Part shown: positions 16,955 through 26,209 of the stretch, in pieces | How positions within the stretch are numbered: position 1 is the stretch's first letter | Layout: every line of letters begins with the position of its first letter | Assembly (NCBI GenBank): GCA_030682255.1 | Contig: JAUXOK010000017.1 | Coordinates: forward strand, 62,001 to 126,000 | Direction: 5' to 3' | DNA from: Bacteroidota bacterium | GTDB lineage: Bacteria > Bacteroidota > Bacteroidia > NS11-12g > UBA955 | DNA length: 64,000 nt | Program-made: the position numbers and the translations under genes | Notes under the pieces: model-generated | Told to the model about the DNA's origin: nothing | Databases searched by the model: none | What the model saw: the letters and a program-made list of their open reading frames with translations, nothing else

Positions 16955-18328
16955 CTAGTGTTGGTGGTTGTGTTCTTTCAACAATTCATAAAACTGCTCT
17001 ATACTGACCGTTTTGTCGTTATAGGATACAATTTCTTTGATTTGGTTGTAGATCTTTCTTCTCAATGCAATGTCATTCATTTGTTCTATATACTCACGTT
17101 TTTTAAGACTATCGTCACTGAATTTTTTCACAAACTCATATTCTGGATTTTGCATGCCATAATTTCTAAACATGGATAATGTATAACCCAAAGAGGCTTC
17201 TTCAATATCTTGCATTTCTACTTTGATATCAAACATTTGAGCAGCTTTTTCTCTTATTAAAACTTCTTTTAAAACCTTAGCTTCGCTTGCATATCGTTCA
17301 TTGATATTTTCTGTATTGTAATGCTCTTCTTTAGAATTTAACAACCAACGTTTTAAAAACTCATCTGGCAAACTGAAAGTATGTTTTTCATCTATCAAAT
17401 GTCCAATCATGTGTTCTAAATGATGATCACTTTCGCCTTTGTAATAAGCTTCTAAATTCTCTTTGATTTTGATTTTGAAATCTTCTATCGATGTCACAAC
17501 ACCTTCACCCATTACCTTATCAAACAATTCTTGATTAATTTCAGCAGGTTTTCTTCTCGAAATTTCAGTAACCGTAACTTTAAAATTGGGTTTTAATTCA
17601 GCTACTTTTTCTTTGTCAATGCCTAAAGAAGAAGCAATTACGGTTTGATTATCGTTTAATAATTCTGATAAATTTACGGTTAGTGTACTTTCTTTTGCTA
17701 AACCGATGAATTGTTTTTTTAAGTCTTCGTTTTTAACCAACTCAGGTGTAAAAGAAATGTTTTTGTTGGCAATGCCACCTTCAAACGGGTTGTTATTTTC
17801 ATCCAATTCAGTTACATCTAGGTAAATAATGTCTTTTTCTTCTGTAGAATCAACATTTTCCATTTCTCCAAAACGAACTGTTAAAGATTCAATTTCTTTT
17901 TCCACTTCAGCATCATCTACGGTGATGATGTATCTATCTAACACATCTTGATTGGTGATGTTAAACTCAAATTTAGGCGCTAATCCCAAATCAAAGGCAA
18001 ACATAAAATCTTGTTTATTTTCGATGTCAACATCCGATTTTACAGAAGCACTTGGAAGTGGTTGGGCCAAAATATCAATATTATTTTCTTTAAGATAATC
18101 GAATAATTTTTGACTAGCAATTTTATTAATTTCATCTACTAAAATGCTTTTGCCATACATGCTTTTTACCATACCTATTGGAGCATGACCCACTCTAAAG
18201 CCTTTTATAGCAATTTGTTTTTGAGTTTTTTTAAGTTCTTTTTCTACAGCAGCAGCGTAATCGTCTTTGCCTAAAGCTACAGTCAAAGTAGCGTGTAAAT
18301 CGTCTGTTTTATTGAAGTTTAATTCCAT
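16955..18328 (-). CDS. tig: Trigger factor
   Basis: A 457-residue ribosome-associated chaperone. The N-terminal ribosome-binding domain carries the signature GFRVGHAP (family GFRxGxxP) around residues 43-50. It is followed by a region in the place of the FKBP-type isomerase domain, which is poorly conserved here, and by the long helical C-terminal chaperone arms (for example EYIEQMNDIALRRKIYNQIKEIV). The acidic, Lys/Glu-rich C-terminus ends HNHQH. It is the first gene of the ancestral tig-clpP-clpX block, but a subtilase gene of opposite orientation now lies between it and clpP, so it must be transcribed separately and has its own terminator. Confidence 0.93.
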   Translation of the reverse strand: MELNFNKTDDLHATLTVALGKDDYAAAVEKELKKTQKQIAIKGFRVGHAPIGMVKSMYGKSILVDEINKIASQKLFDYLKENNIDILAQPLPSASVKSDVDIENKQDFMFAFDLGLAPKFEFNITNQDVLDRYIITVDDAEVEKEIESLTVRFGEMENVDSTEEKDIIYLDVTELDENNNPFEGGIANKNISFTPELVKNEDLKKQFIGLAKESTLTVNLSELLNDNQTVIASSLGIDKEKVAELKPNFKVTVTEISRRKPAEINQELFDKVMGEGVVTSIEDFKIKIKENLEAYYKGESDHHLEHMIGHLIDEKHTFSLPDEFLKRWLLNSKEEHYNTENINERYASEAKVLKEVLIREKAAQMFDIKVEMQDIEEASLGYTLSMFRNYGMQNPEYEFVKKFSDDSLKKREYIEQMNDIALRRKIYNQIKEIVSYNDKTVSIEQFYELLKEHNHQH

Positions 18329-18469
18329 TATTTGATGGTTGATGTTTGATTAAATAAGAAAGTTGAGTTAAAACTATCTGAAGATAGCGCATGATCTTTA
18401 TGAGATAGCCAATGCATTTGATTAATTAAGATAAATTAATAAGACCTTTCGATAAACAACAATCAAGAG

Positions 18470-18551
18470 TGCGGATGAAGGGACTCGAACCCCCACGCCT
18501 TTCGGCACCAGATCCTAAGTCTGGCACGGCTACCAATTACGCCACATCCGC
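18470..18551 (-). tRNA. tRNA-Leu (TAG)
   Basis: An 82-nt class II tRNA. The acceptor pair is GCGGATG/CATCCGC with discriminator A; CCA is not encoded. The anticodon stem CCAGA/TCTGG closes the loop CTTAGGA, giving anticodon TAG. The long variable arm (TGCCGAAAGGCG) fits leucine. The T loop is GGTTCGAGTCC. Confidence 0.97.
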
Positions 18552-18585
18552 AAATTTGTTTGAATGATTGTTTAAGAACGGGGTG

Positions 18586-18615
18586 CAAAGGTAGTTAAAA
18601 AATTTAAACATACAA
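18586..18615 (-). promoter_or_regulatory. Promoter of tRNA-Leu (TTG, 19 nt, TACCTTTG on the minus strand)
   Basis: Plus-strand CAAAGGTA (18586-18593) is the complement of TAnnTTTG, and CAA at 18613-18615 gives a TTG -33 box with 19-nt spacing. It lies 34 nt upstream of the mature tRNA. Confidence 0.6.
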
Positions 18616-18620
18616 TTATT

Positions 18621-18649
18621 TTTGTTGATAACAAATTTCGATACATTTG
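18621..18649 (+). promoter_or_regulatory. Promoter of the GH3-family gene (TTTG, 17 nt, TACATTTG)
   Basis: TTTG at 18621-18624 and TACATTTG at 18642-18649, an exact -33/-7 pair 27 nt before the ATG at 18677. It is arranged divergently with the tRNA-Leu promoter, and the two overlap in position. Confidence 0.75.
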
Positions 18650-18676
18650 CAATTCAAATTTTTAAATTAATATAAA

Positions 18677-20185
18677 ATGTCTGTAGTTGGCACCATGATG
18701 AGTTGGTACTTTAAAAAAAGGGCAAACGCTCTTGAAGAAACCATCATAAATGCGGCTGAAATTCAATTGGATGTTTTAGACAGGCTTATCAATGATGCTA
18801 AGTACACAGAATGGGGTGTTCAACATCAGTTTAAAAACATCGAAAACTACAATGATTTTAAAAACAGATTTCCAATTCAAGATTACGAAACCCTGAAACC
18901 TTTTATTGAAAGAATTATGCAAGGCGAAAGCGATATACTTTGGCCTGGAGAAATAACTTGGTTTGCCAAAAGCAGCGGAACAACCAATGATAAAAGCAAA
19001 TTTATACCCGTAAGTTTTGAAACTTTAGAAGAATGCCATTTCCAAGGAGGTAAAGATATTCTCTCGTTTTATTGTCAAAATGTGCCAGAAACGGAAGTGT
19101 TTGAAGGCAAAGGTCTTTTGATTGGCGGTAGTCATAAAATCAATTCGCTGAATGAAAATTCATTTTATGGTGATTTAAGTGCCGTTTTAATGAACAACAT
19201 GCCAACTTGGGCAAATTTGATGAAAACACCCAATAAATCAATTGCCTTGATGGATGATTGGGAACTCAAATTAGACAAAATGGCTGAGCAAATCATCAAC
19301 GAAAATGTGACTTCAATATCTGGTGTTCCCACCTGGACCATGGTGTTGATTGAAAAACTTTTAGCCATGCGAAACACTCAAAATATCTCCGATATTTGGC
19401 CCAATTTGCAGTTATACATTCATGGAGGGGTTAGTTTTACACCTTACAGAGAACCCTTTAAAAAACTGATTACTTCATCTAATATGCGTTATTTAGAAAC
19501 TTATAATGCCAGTGAAGGTTTTTTTGGAATGCAAAATGATTTGAGCGATGAAAACTTAATGTTGATGCCGGATTATGGTATATTTTATGAGTTTGTAAAA
19601 GTAACCGATTTAGAACAAAGCTATCCACCAACTTATCTGTTAGGCGAAGTTGAAAAAGGGGTTAATTATGCTGTCATCATAAGCAATAACAGTGGACTTT
19701 GGCGATACAAACTAGGAGATACCATTGTTTTTAACTCAACAAATCCATTTAAATTTAAAATTACAGGTAGAACCAAGTTGTTTATCAATGCTTTTGGCGA
19801 AGAAGTGGTGATAGAAAATGCGGAAAAAGCCATTGCTTATGCCTGTTCAGAAACCCAATGTAAAGTGAGAGACTACACAGCTGCACCAGTTTTTTTAGAT
19901 GAAAGAAACGAAGCAGGACATGAATGGTTGATTGAATTTGAAGTTGAACCAACAAACCTTCAACAATTTGCGGAGGCATTAGACCATAAATTGAAAGAAA
20001 TCAACAGCGATTACGAAGCCAAAAGGCACAAAGACATAGCATTAAAAGCACCCAAAATAAAGTCGATGCCAATTAATACCTTTTACAATTGGTTGAAACA
20101 AAAAGGCAAATTAGGCGGACAAAATAAAGTGCCAAGATTGAGCAACGATAGAAGAATCATTGACGATATCCTTTCTCAAGGGTAA
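18677..20185 (+). CDS. GH3 auxin-responsive promoter family protein (acyl-adenylating enzyme)
   Basis: A 502-residue member of the GH3 family, adenylate-forming enzymes that activate a carboxylic acid with ATP and, in plants, join it to an amino acid. Recognisable parts are the ATP loop WFAKSSGTTNDKSKFIPVS, the second nucleotide motif YNASEGFFGMQND, and the C-terminal lobe beginning at LWRYKLGDTIVFNS and GRTKLFINAFGEEVVIENAEKAI. The family is widespread in Bacteroidota, where its substrate is unknown; an acyl acid amido-synthetase role is inferred from plants. It stands alone behind a strong promoter, and no metabolic neighbours indicate the substrate. Confidence 0.92.
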   Translation: MSVVGTMMSWYFKKRANALEETIINAAEIQLDVLDRLINDAKYTEWGVQHQFKNIENYNDFKNRFPIQDYETLKPFIERIMQGESDILWPGEITWFAKSSGTTNDKSKFIPVSFETLEECHFQGGKDILSFYCQNVPETEVFEGKGLLIGGSHKINSLNENSFYGDLSAVLMNNMPTWANLMKTPNKSIALMDDWELKLDKMAEQIINENVTSISGVPTWTMVLIEKLLAMRNTQNISDIWPNLQLYIHGGVSFTPYREPFKKLITSSNMRYLETYNASEGFFGMQNDLSDENLMLMPDYGIFYEFVKVTDLEQSYPPTYLLGEVEKGVNYAVIISNNSGLWRYKLGDTIVFNSTNPFKFKITGRTKLFINAFGEEVVIENAEKAIAYACSETQCKVRDYTAAPVFLDERNEAGHEWLIEFEVEPTNLQQFAEALDHKLKEINSDYEAKRHKDIALKAPKIKSMPINTFYNWLKQKGKLGGQNKVPRLSNDRRIIDDILSQG

Positions 20186-20494
20186 AATATGGTTTAATAA
20201 ATTCATTTCTTCTACTAAGAAAAGAACTTAAAACTTAATATTAAAATAAAACTGAAGTTAAAAATAACAAAGTCTAATATTAGTTTAAATTGATTGCACA
20301 TTTTGCTTTTAATTCTTAATAAATGCTTTCTTACAAATGGAATAAGTAATACATTTTATTGATATATGACATTAATCACAATGGTTTATCAGTGCATATG
20401 CAATAATTTGGCTAATTCTTTACCACCTATTACATTAGGCGGGTTAAACATTCAAAAAAAATCGTTAAATTCGCGCCAAAATATTCTATAAATA
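20186..20494. other. 309-bp AT-rich gap upstream of odhB
   Basis: No gene is seen. An imperfect inverted repeat, CCACCTA/TAGGCGG, lies near 20426-20446, about 50 bp before odhB. A degenerate -7 element (TAAATTCG, 20466-20473) may be the odhB promoter. Nothing else is recognised. Confidence 0.4.
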
Positions 20495-21766
20495 ATGGCC
20501 ATAGCAATAAAAGTTCCTAGTCCGGGTGAATCGATTAATGAAGTAACAGTCTCTAAATGGTTAAAGCAAGTTGGTGATTACGTTAAACTAGACGAACCTT
20601 TGGTGGAACTAGAAAGTGAAAAAGCAACTTTCGAGGTGAATGCTGAAAAAGCAGGTGTTCTAACTAAACAACTTGCCAAAGAAGGTGATGAAATAAAAGT
20701 GGGTGATGTCATTGTGGAAATTGACGATACTGCAAAAGCACCTGAAGGTTCAGCAGCACCTAAAGCCGAAGCTAAAAAAGAAGTAACAGCTGCGCCTGTT
20801 GCCAAAGAGGAGAAAAAAGTTGAAGCCCCTAAAGAAGCTGCCCCTGTTTCTATGGATAGCGATGTACATATTGCACCTCTAGCCAAAGAATTAATGCTTG
20901 AACACGGCATTAAACCTGCACAAGTAAAAGGCAGCGGACCAAATGGTAGAATTACCAGAACTGATGTACTTGAAGCCATTGTTGCTAAAGGCGGAAGCGG
21001 TTCTTCTTCATCCAATAAATACAGCAATCCTTCTGGCGAACGCAACAAAAGGGTTGAAAAAATGAGCAATTTGCGCAAAACAGTGGCCAAAAGATTGGTT
21101 GCTGCCAAAAATGAAACTGCTATGTTAACCACTTTTAACGAGGTAAACATGAAGCCTATCATGGATTTGCGTGCTAAATACAAAGCTAGTTTCCAAGAGA
21201 AACACGAAGTTGGCTTAGGGTTTATGAGTTTCTTTACCCGCGCTTGTTGTATCGCTTTGCAAGATTGGCCTGCAGTCAATGCTTTCATTGATGGTGATGC
21301 CATTCAATTCAATGATTATTGCGACATTTCTATAGCGGTGTCTGGTCCAAGAGGCTTAGTAGTACCAGTCATTAGAAATGCTGAAACCTTGTCTTTAGCT
21401 GATATAGAAAAAGAAGTAAAACGTTTGGCAGGAAAAGCCCGTGACAATAAATTATCACTTGAAGAAATGAGTGGTGGTACTTTTACCATTACCAATGGTG
21501 GTGTGTTTGGCAGTATGATGAGTACTCCCATTGTAAATCCACCTCAATCTGCCATATTAGGTATGCACAACATTGTGGAAAGACCGATGGTTGAAAATGG
21601 TCAAATTGTGATTCGTCCTATTATGTATGTGGCACTAAGTTACGACCATAGAATTATTGATGGCAGAGAAAGTGTGAGTTTCTTGGTAAGAGTTAAAAAT
21701 TTATTGGAAAATCCTGAAATGTTGTTTGACGGTAAAACACCGGCTGAAAAAGTTTTAGGTTTATAA
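20495..21766 (+). CDS. odhB: Dihydrolipoyllysine succinyltransferase, E2 of 2-oxoglutarate dehydrogenase
   Basis: A 423-residue E2 subunit. The TCA-cycle 2-oxoglutarate dehydrogenase uses it to pass succinyl groups from lipoamide to CoA. Domains in order: one lipoyl domain with the lipoylated Lys43 ([11 protein letters not shown]), an Ala/Pro/Glu-rich linker (about 85-120), the E1/E3-binding domain ([34 protein letters not shown]) and the catalytic acyltransferase domain ending with the active-site motif [10 protein letters not shown] (His and Asp). The single lipoyl domain and the motif [17 protein letters not shown] favour the succinyl over the acetyl enzyme. The E1 gene, usually directly upstream, is absent here. 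The next gene starts 4 bp downstream. Confidence 0.93.
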   Translation: MAIAIKVPSPGESINEVTVSKWLKQVGDYVKLDEPLVELESEKATFEVNAEKAGVLTKQLAKEGDEIKVGDVIVEIDDTAKAPEGSAAPKAEAKKEVTAAPVAKEEKKVEAPKEAAPVSMDSDVHIAPLAKELMLEHGIKPAQVKGSGPNGRITRTDVLEAIVAKGGSGSSSSNKYSNPSGERNKRVEKMSNLRKTVAKRLVAAKNETAMLTTFNEVNMKPIMDLRAKYKASFQEKHEVGLGFMSFFTRACCIALQDWPAVNAFIDGDAIQFNDYCDISIAVSGPRGLVVPVIRNAETLSLADIEKEVKRLAGKARDNKLSLEEMSGGTFTITNGGVFGSMMSTPIVNPPQSAILGMHNIVERPMVENGQIVIRPIMYVALSYDHRIIDGRESVSFLVRVKNLLENPEMLFDGKTPAEKVLGL

Positions 21767-21770
21767 TTTG

Positions 21771-22346
21771 ATGAGCGATTTTTATCACCACCCCACAGCC
21801 ATTATAGACGAAGGTTGCACTATTGGCGAAGGCAGTAAAATATGGCATTTCAGTCATATTATGCCCAATTGTGTATTAGGCAAAAACTGTAATATTGGTC
21901 AAAATGTAGTTATTTCACCTGAAGTCGTTTTGGGTAATAATGTGAAGGTTCAAAACAATGTTTCAATTTACACAGGTGTAATTTGTGAGGACGATGTTTT
22001 TTTGGGACCAAGCATGGTGTTTACCAATGTCATTAATCCCCGAAGTGCTGTTAATCGCAAAAACCAATATGCGCAAACCAAAGTTGGCAAAGGAGCTAGT
22101 ATAGGTGCCAATGCAACGATAGTATGTGGACACGATATTGGAGAATTTGCTTTTATTGGTGCTGGAGCCGTGGTAACCAAACATGTGCCTGATTTTGCCT
22201 TGGTGGTAGGAAATCCGGCCCGACAAATGGGATGGATGAGTGAATTTGGACATCAATTAAAATTTGACGAAAACGGCAAAGCCACTTGTCCGGAAAGTGC
22301 ACAAGTATACGAATTGAAAGAAGGAAAAGTAAAACGTATTTCATAA
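21771..22346 (+). CDS. Left-handed beta-helix sugar N-acetyltransferase (WlbB/WbpD-like)
   Basis: A 191-residue hexapeptide-repeat acyltransferase. The ATG at 21771 is preferred over the TTG three bases before it. Repeats such as [31 protein letters not shown] and [14 protein letters not shown] build the beta-helix. [32 protein letters not shown] and [13 protein letters not shown] are characteristic of enzymes that acetylate the 3-amino group of UDP-2-acetamido-3-amino sugars for O-antigen synthesis. His26/28 (HFSH) is in the position of the usual catalytic histidine, though this is inferred. It lies between odhB (4 bp) and galE (3 bp), probably in one transcript, and galE supports a role in surface polysaccharide. 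Confidence 0.9.
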   Translation: MSDFYHHPTAIIDEGCTIGEGSKIWHFSHIMPNCVLGKNCNIGQNVVISPEVVLGNNVKVQNNVSIYTGVICEDDVFLGPSMVFTNVINPRSAVNRKNQYAQTKVGKGASIGANATIVCGHDIGEFAFIGAGAVVTKHVPDFALVVGNPARQMGWMSEFGHQLKFDENGKATCPESAQVYELKEGKVKRIS

Positions 22347-22349
22347 AAA

Positions 22350-23348
22350 ATGAAAACAATATTGGTAACAGGAGGATTGGGTTATATTGGTTCACACACA
22401 GTGGTAGAATTAATAAACAGTGGTTATGAGCCAATAATAGTTGACAATTTGAGTAACACTTCTATAGATGTACTCAACAGAATAGAGCAAATAAGTCACA
22501 AAAAATGCGTGTTTTACCCTATAGATGTTTGCAATAAAGAAGCGTTAAGTAGGGTTTTTGATCAACATTCTATAGATGGAGTCATCCATTTTGCAGCCTT
22601 TAAAGCTGTGGGTGAATCGGTGGAACAACCCCTTAAATATTATCAAAATAACATTGGTGGTTTAATCACTTTGCTTGAAGTAATGCAAGAAAAAGGGGTT
22701 AAAAATATTGTTTTTAGTTCTTCTTGCACTGTTTATGGCGAACCAGACAGCAGTCCCGTTAATGAGCTATCACCCATTAAAAAGGCAAATTCACCTTATG
22801 GCAACACCAAGCAAATAGGCGAAGAAATATTATCAGAATGTGGGTTTTTAAATTGTGTTGCTTTGCGTTATTTCAACCCAATTGGCGCTCATTCAACTGC
22901 GTTAATAGGGGAACTACCTTTGGGAGTTCCAAACAATTTGATGCCTTATATTACCCAAACTGCCATTGGCATTCGTGAGCAATTAACCATTTTTGGCAAT
23001 GATTATCAAACCACAGATGGCACTTGTATCAGAGATTATATTCATGTGGTGGATTTGGCAGATGCCCATGTTAAAGCCCTTGAATATATTGAGAAACACA
23101 AAAACAACACTTTTGATGTATTTAATATTGGCACAGGCGAAGGCTATTCTGTTTTGGATATTGTTAACACCTTCCAAAAAGAGAATAATATTGTTTTAAA
23201 ATATGCCATTGGGAAAAAACGTGCAGGCGATGTAGAACAAGTATGGGCAGACAACACTAAAGCTAAAACGATGTTGCATTGGCAAGCCAAACACACACTA
23301 GCAGACATGGTGAAATCGTCATGGAAATGGCAATTGTCTTTGAAGTAG
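22350..23348 (+). CDS. galE: UDP-glucose 4-epimerase
   Basis: A 332-residue short-chain dehydrogenase that interconverts UDP-glucose and UDP-galactose (or their N-acetyl forms) using bound NAD. The Rossmann motif is GGLGYIGSHT at the N-terminus; the catalytic Ser/Tyr/Lys are in SSSCTVYGEP and SPYGNTKQIGEE. The GalE-specific segments GVPNNLMPYITQTAIG, GTCIRDYIHVVDLA and KRAGDVEQVWAD are present, and the length is that of typical GalE. It follows the sugar acetyltransferase by 3 bp and converges with the GT39 operon, whose last stop lies 52 bp downstream. It is not in a Leloir gal cluster, so it more likely supplies envelope glycan synthesis than galactose breakdown. Confidence 0.95.
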   Translation: MKTILVTGGLGYIGSHTVVELINSGYEPIIVDNLSNTSIDVLNRIEQISHKKCVFYPIDVCNKEALSRVFDQHSIDGVIHFAAFKAVGESVEQPLKYYQNNIGGLITLLEVMQEKGVKNIVFSSSCTVYGEPDSSPVNELSPIKKANSPYGNTKQIGEEILSECGFLNCVALRYFNPIGAHSTALIGELPLGVPNNLMPYITQTAIGIREQLTIFGNDYQTTDGTCIRDYIHVVDLADAHVKALEYIEKHKNNTFDVFNIGTGEGYSVLDIVNTFQKENNIVLKYAIGKKRAGDVEQVWADNTKAKTMLHWQAKHTLADMVKSSWKWQLSLK

Positions 23349-23400
23349 TTTAAAAAACCCTAAACAGCGAATAATTAAATTTGCAAACTCAGCTTTCCTA

Positions 23401-25443
23401 CTATCTCATTTCTAAATTATAAACAACAAAACCTTTGTTAATATCTCCGTTGCCTTCTTGTTCATTGTAGGCAAATTGAATTTTATTCTCTCCATTTACA
23501 AATTGAGAGGTTTCAATTTCTGCAACATAATAACCTATCTGTGAACTATTGCCGTTGGTTTTTATAGCAACTGCTTTACTGCCATTTTCATTAAAAAACA
23601 CATAAGCTTCGTTATTGCTATCAATACCTTGTGCAGTAAAATAAAACTGAACTTTTGGAGGCATCATGGCTTTATTGATATTGATACTCAATGGTGCTGA
23701 TGCCATCTGATTAGGATTTTTCCCTAACTCAATGACAAAGGCACTGCTATAAGTTTTTGGTTTAGATTTATCCCAACTGAATACTTTAACTGCACCATCC
23801 TCGCAGGCATCAAAATGATAAACTAAATTTTGCTCCACATATTGCTTTGCTCTTGGGTCTGTTAGCGCATTGTCGAAATAATAATCCGCCAAAATCCAAC
23901 CTCTTTGGTTGTTTTCAATGGTTTTAACAAGTTGTTCGTAGGTGTAGGCGCTGATTGGCCTATTGTCTGGCAAATTAGGAACGTATGTTTTTTGGGCAGC
24001 ATCGTAATGCATCTGTCTGAACCATGCTACACTATCTGTTCTTAAATAAAAACGAGGAGCATCTTTTACTGTTGCCATTAAAACATCTCCCTTTTGCTGA
24101 TTATCTCTGATAAACAAACAGGGTTGTTTCCAATTGACATAATGTATTTCTGAAATTTCTCTTGGTACTACATTGCCGTGTTTTTGGGTTTTTAACATTT
24201 CAGAAATTTCATTCCTTTTTGTGGCGCCAATGCTTATTACAACAAATAACAAAGTACAAGCCATCACATAATTCTTATTGTTTTCGTTAAACCCATAGTT
24301 GAGTTTTTTGAGAAGTACAAAACCTATATAATACAAGGCATAAGCTGCACTGATTAAAAACACAGGGTAAACAAAACTTAAGTATTTGGCATGAACAGGC
24401 TCTCTAAAAATAAAACTCATTAAAAGCAATGGTACTGCAAACGCAGAGAAAAGAAAGTAGGCTGTTTTTCTGTTTTGAAAAAAGGCGAAAACAATTCCTA
24501 ATAATCCTAACAAAGGAATCAATTTAAAATCTGTTTGAATAACACCTAAATAAACATCAAAAGATTTGGTCCAAGTTTCACCTTTAAAAGCAGTCATCAC
24601 AGCTTTCATATCAGGTAAAATAAGTGTGGCAATATTAGGAGGCAAAAACAATTCTATAATTGGTCGCATGATTTTGTTTCCCAAAGGTGTTAACATCAAA
24701 AACACTGCTGCGATGTTTAGAAAGAATAATAAATTATATGCATTCAATTGCCATGGTTTTGATTTTTTTGTAACCCAAGAATCGATGGCCGCTAAAGTGC
24801 CATAAAAACCAGCTGTAAATAAAAACAGAAAACAAATTAATTGACTGAGCATAGAAAGTAATAACGCAACTAACAACAAGCCTAAATACTTGGGTTGAAT
24901 TCCTATTTTAGCTAGAAAAGAATTGCCTTTGTTTGGACTTTCTAGCATCATCCAAAATGAAACTAACAAGGGCACATAAAAGGCTGCAACCATGCCATAA
25001 GGCCTATCAACTCTGCTCCAATAAATTAAATACAAAGACAAACAGGTTAATGCTGCTGCCATTAATCCAACTCTGTAATTGGCTATTTGCTTACCCAATA
25101 CATATACTGTTGGAATTAAAGCCGCTCCCAACAATGCCACAGGAAAACGCATCGAAAATTCATTTTTACCCAATATAAAAGCAAAAATTGTGTTGAGCCA
25201 AGTTAGCAAAATACCATTGTTTTCGCCATGTTTAAATTTACCATTAATCGCTGCCAAGGCATGCATGTATTCATCCACCCAAAGTGATAAAAATCCAATT
25301 CTATATAATCTTAAAATCAAACCAAAAATAGCCAATAGAATGGCAATTTTAAGTGCATTTTTTTCGATAAAACTAATCGTAGCAACTTTTTTAGTCGTTG
25401 TCTTTTTTGTAGCAGCAGCTGTTTTGTTTATTTGTTTGCTCAT
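23401..25443 (-). CDS. GT39-type membrane glycosyltransferase (ArnT/PMT-like)
   Basis: A 680-residue integral membrane protein. After a basic N-terminus (Lys/Thr-rich to residue 28) come about ten to twelve hydrophobic segments between residues 30 and 400, then a soluble C-terminal domain of about 270 residues. The first periplasmic loop contains the acidic motif LWVDEYMH, equivalent to the catalytic Asp-Glu of GT-C enzymes that use polyprenyl-phosphate sugars. The family transfers sugars from undecaprenyl-phosphate to lipid A or proteins on the periplasmic face. The preceding gene, 4 bp upstream, encodes a dolichol-phosphate-mannose-synthase-like GT2 enzyme that could make its donor. The acceptor and sugar are not known. 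Confidence 0.85.
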   Translation of the reverse strand: MSKQINKTAAATKKTTTKKVATISFIEKNALKIAILLAIFGLILRLYRIGFLSLWVDEYMHALAAINGKFKHGENNGILLTWLNTIFAFILGKNEFSMRFPVALLGAALIPTVYVLGKQIANYRVGLMAAALTCLSLYLIYWSRVDRPYGMVAAFYVPLLVSFWMMLESPNKGNSFLAKIGIQPKYLGLLLVALLLSMLSQLICFLFLFTAGFYGTLAAIDSWVTKKSKPWQLNAYNLLFFLNIAAVFLMLTPLGNKIMRPIIELFLPPNIATLILPDMKAVMTAFKGETWTKSFDVYLGVIQTDFKLIPLLGLLGIVFAFFQNRKTAYFLFSAFAVPLLLMSFIFREPVHAKYLSFVYPVFLISAAYALYYIGFVLLKKLNYGFNENNKNYVMACTLLFVVISIGATKRNEISEMLKTQKHGNVVPREISEIHYVNWKQPCLFIRDNQQKGDVLMATVKDAPRFYLRTDSVAWFRQMHYDAAQKTYVPNLPDNRPISAYTYEQLVKTIENNQRGWILADYYFDNALTDPRAKQYVEQNLVYHFDACEDGAVKVFSWDKSKPKTYSSAFVIELGKNPNQMASAPLSININKAMMPPKVQFYFTAQGIDSNNEAYVFFNENGSKAVAIKTNGNSSQIGYYVAEIETSQFVNGENKIQFAYNEQEGNGDINKGFVVYNLEMR

Positions 25444-25447
25444 AATT

Positions 25448-26206
25448 TTATTTCACAAAAAATCTTTTTACAATCAGAATCAATGTTTTTTTAATGGTTC
25501 TTCCCACATTCATTTTGCTCATTCCACCCTTTTGGTCGTATCTTAAAATCAAGGGTGTTTCACCAAACAATAGTTTTCTTCTTCTCAATTTCAGAAGAAT
25601 ATCTACCAAAGCTTGAAAACCATCTTGGTCAAAAAAACGGTCGCCATATTCTGCCATTGCAGATTTTAGAACATCTGCTCTTATGGCTCTGTAGCCACAG
25701 GTGTAATCTTTAACCCCTTTAATGGGATAGGTAATTCTGAAAATAATAGAAGCGGCAATACTCAACAATTTGCGATACCACGCCAAACCAATAACTCTTG
25801 CACCCGGCTGAAAACGTGAGGCAATTACAACATCATGACCTTCGATAATCATACGCATCAAACGCAATATCAAGCCAGGATTGTGTGTAGCATCTGCATC
25901 CATCGTAATGATGATGTCGTTTTGATTGGAATCGTTTACAGCTTTATATAAACCGTCTCTGATGGTTGCCCCAAGCCCTTGATTCACCTCATGAACGATT
26001 AATTCAATAGGCATTTCGGCTGACATAGAACGAACAATTTCTTCGGTTTTATCTCTGCTGCCATCATTCACCACATATACTTTGTAGCTGGTTTTGCTAT
26101 CTTCTTCCAAAGCAAATTTAATTTGATTCAATAAATCACCAATGTTTTCCTCTTCGTTGAAAGCTGGTAAAACAACTAATATTCTTCTAGAAATTAAATG
26201 TTGCAT
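25448..26206 (-). CDS. GT2 glycosyltransferase, polyprenyl-phosphate mannosyl/glucosyl transferase-like
   Basis: A 252-residue GT-A enzyme. It begins RRILVVLPAFNEEENIGDLL; the nucleotide-sugar motif is VVNDGSRDKT and the metal motif is TMDADATHNP. HEVNQGLGATIRDGL and the C-terminal RYDQKGGMSKMNVGRTIKKT are typical of DPM1-like polyprenol monophosphomannose synthases without membrane helices. It would load a sugar onto a polyprenyl phosphate at the inner face of the cytoplasmic membrane. It is the middle gene of a tight three-gene operon (3 bp after the epimerase, 4 bp before GT39), which fits supply of a lipid-linked donor to the GT39 protein. Confidence 0.92.
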   Translation of the reverse strand: MQHLISRRILVVLPAFNEEENIGDLLNQIKFALEEDSKTSYKVYVVNDGSRDKTEEIVRSMSAEMPIELIVHEVNQGLGATIRDGLYKAVNDSNQNDIIITMDADATHNPGLILRLMRMIIEGHDVVIASRFQPGARVIGLAWYRKLLSIAASIIFRITYPIKGVKDYTCGYRAIRADVLKSAMAEYGDRFFDQDGFQALVDILLKLRRRKLLFGETPLILRYDQKGGMSKMNVGRTIKKTLILIVKRFFVK

Positions 26207-26209
26207 GGA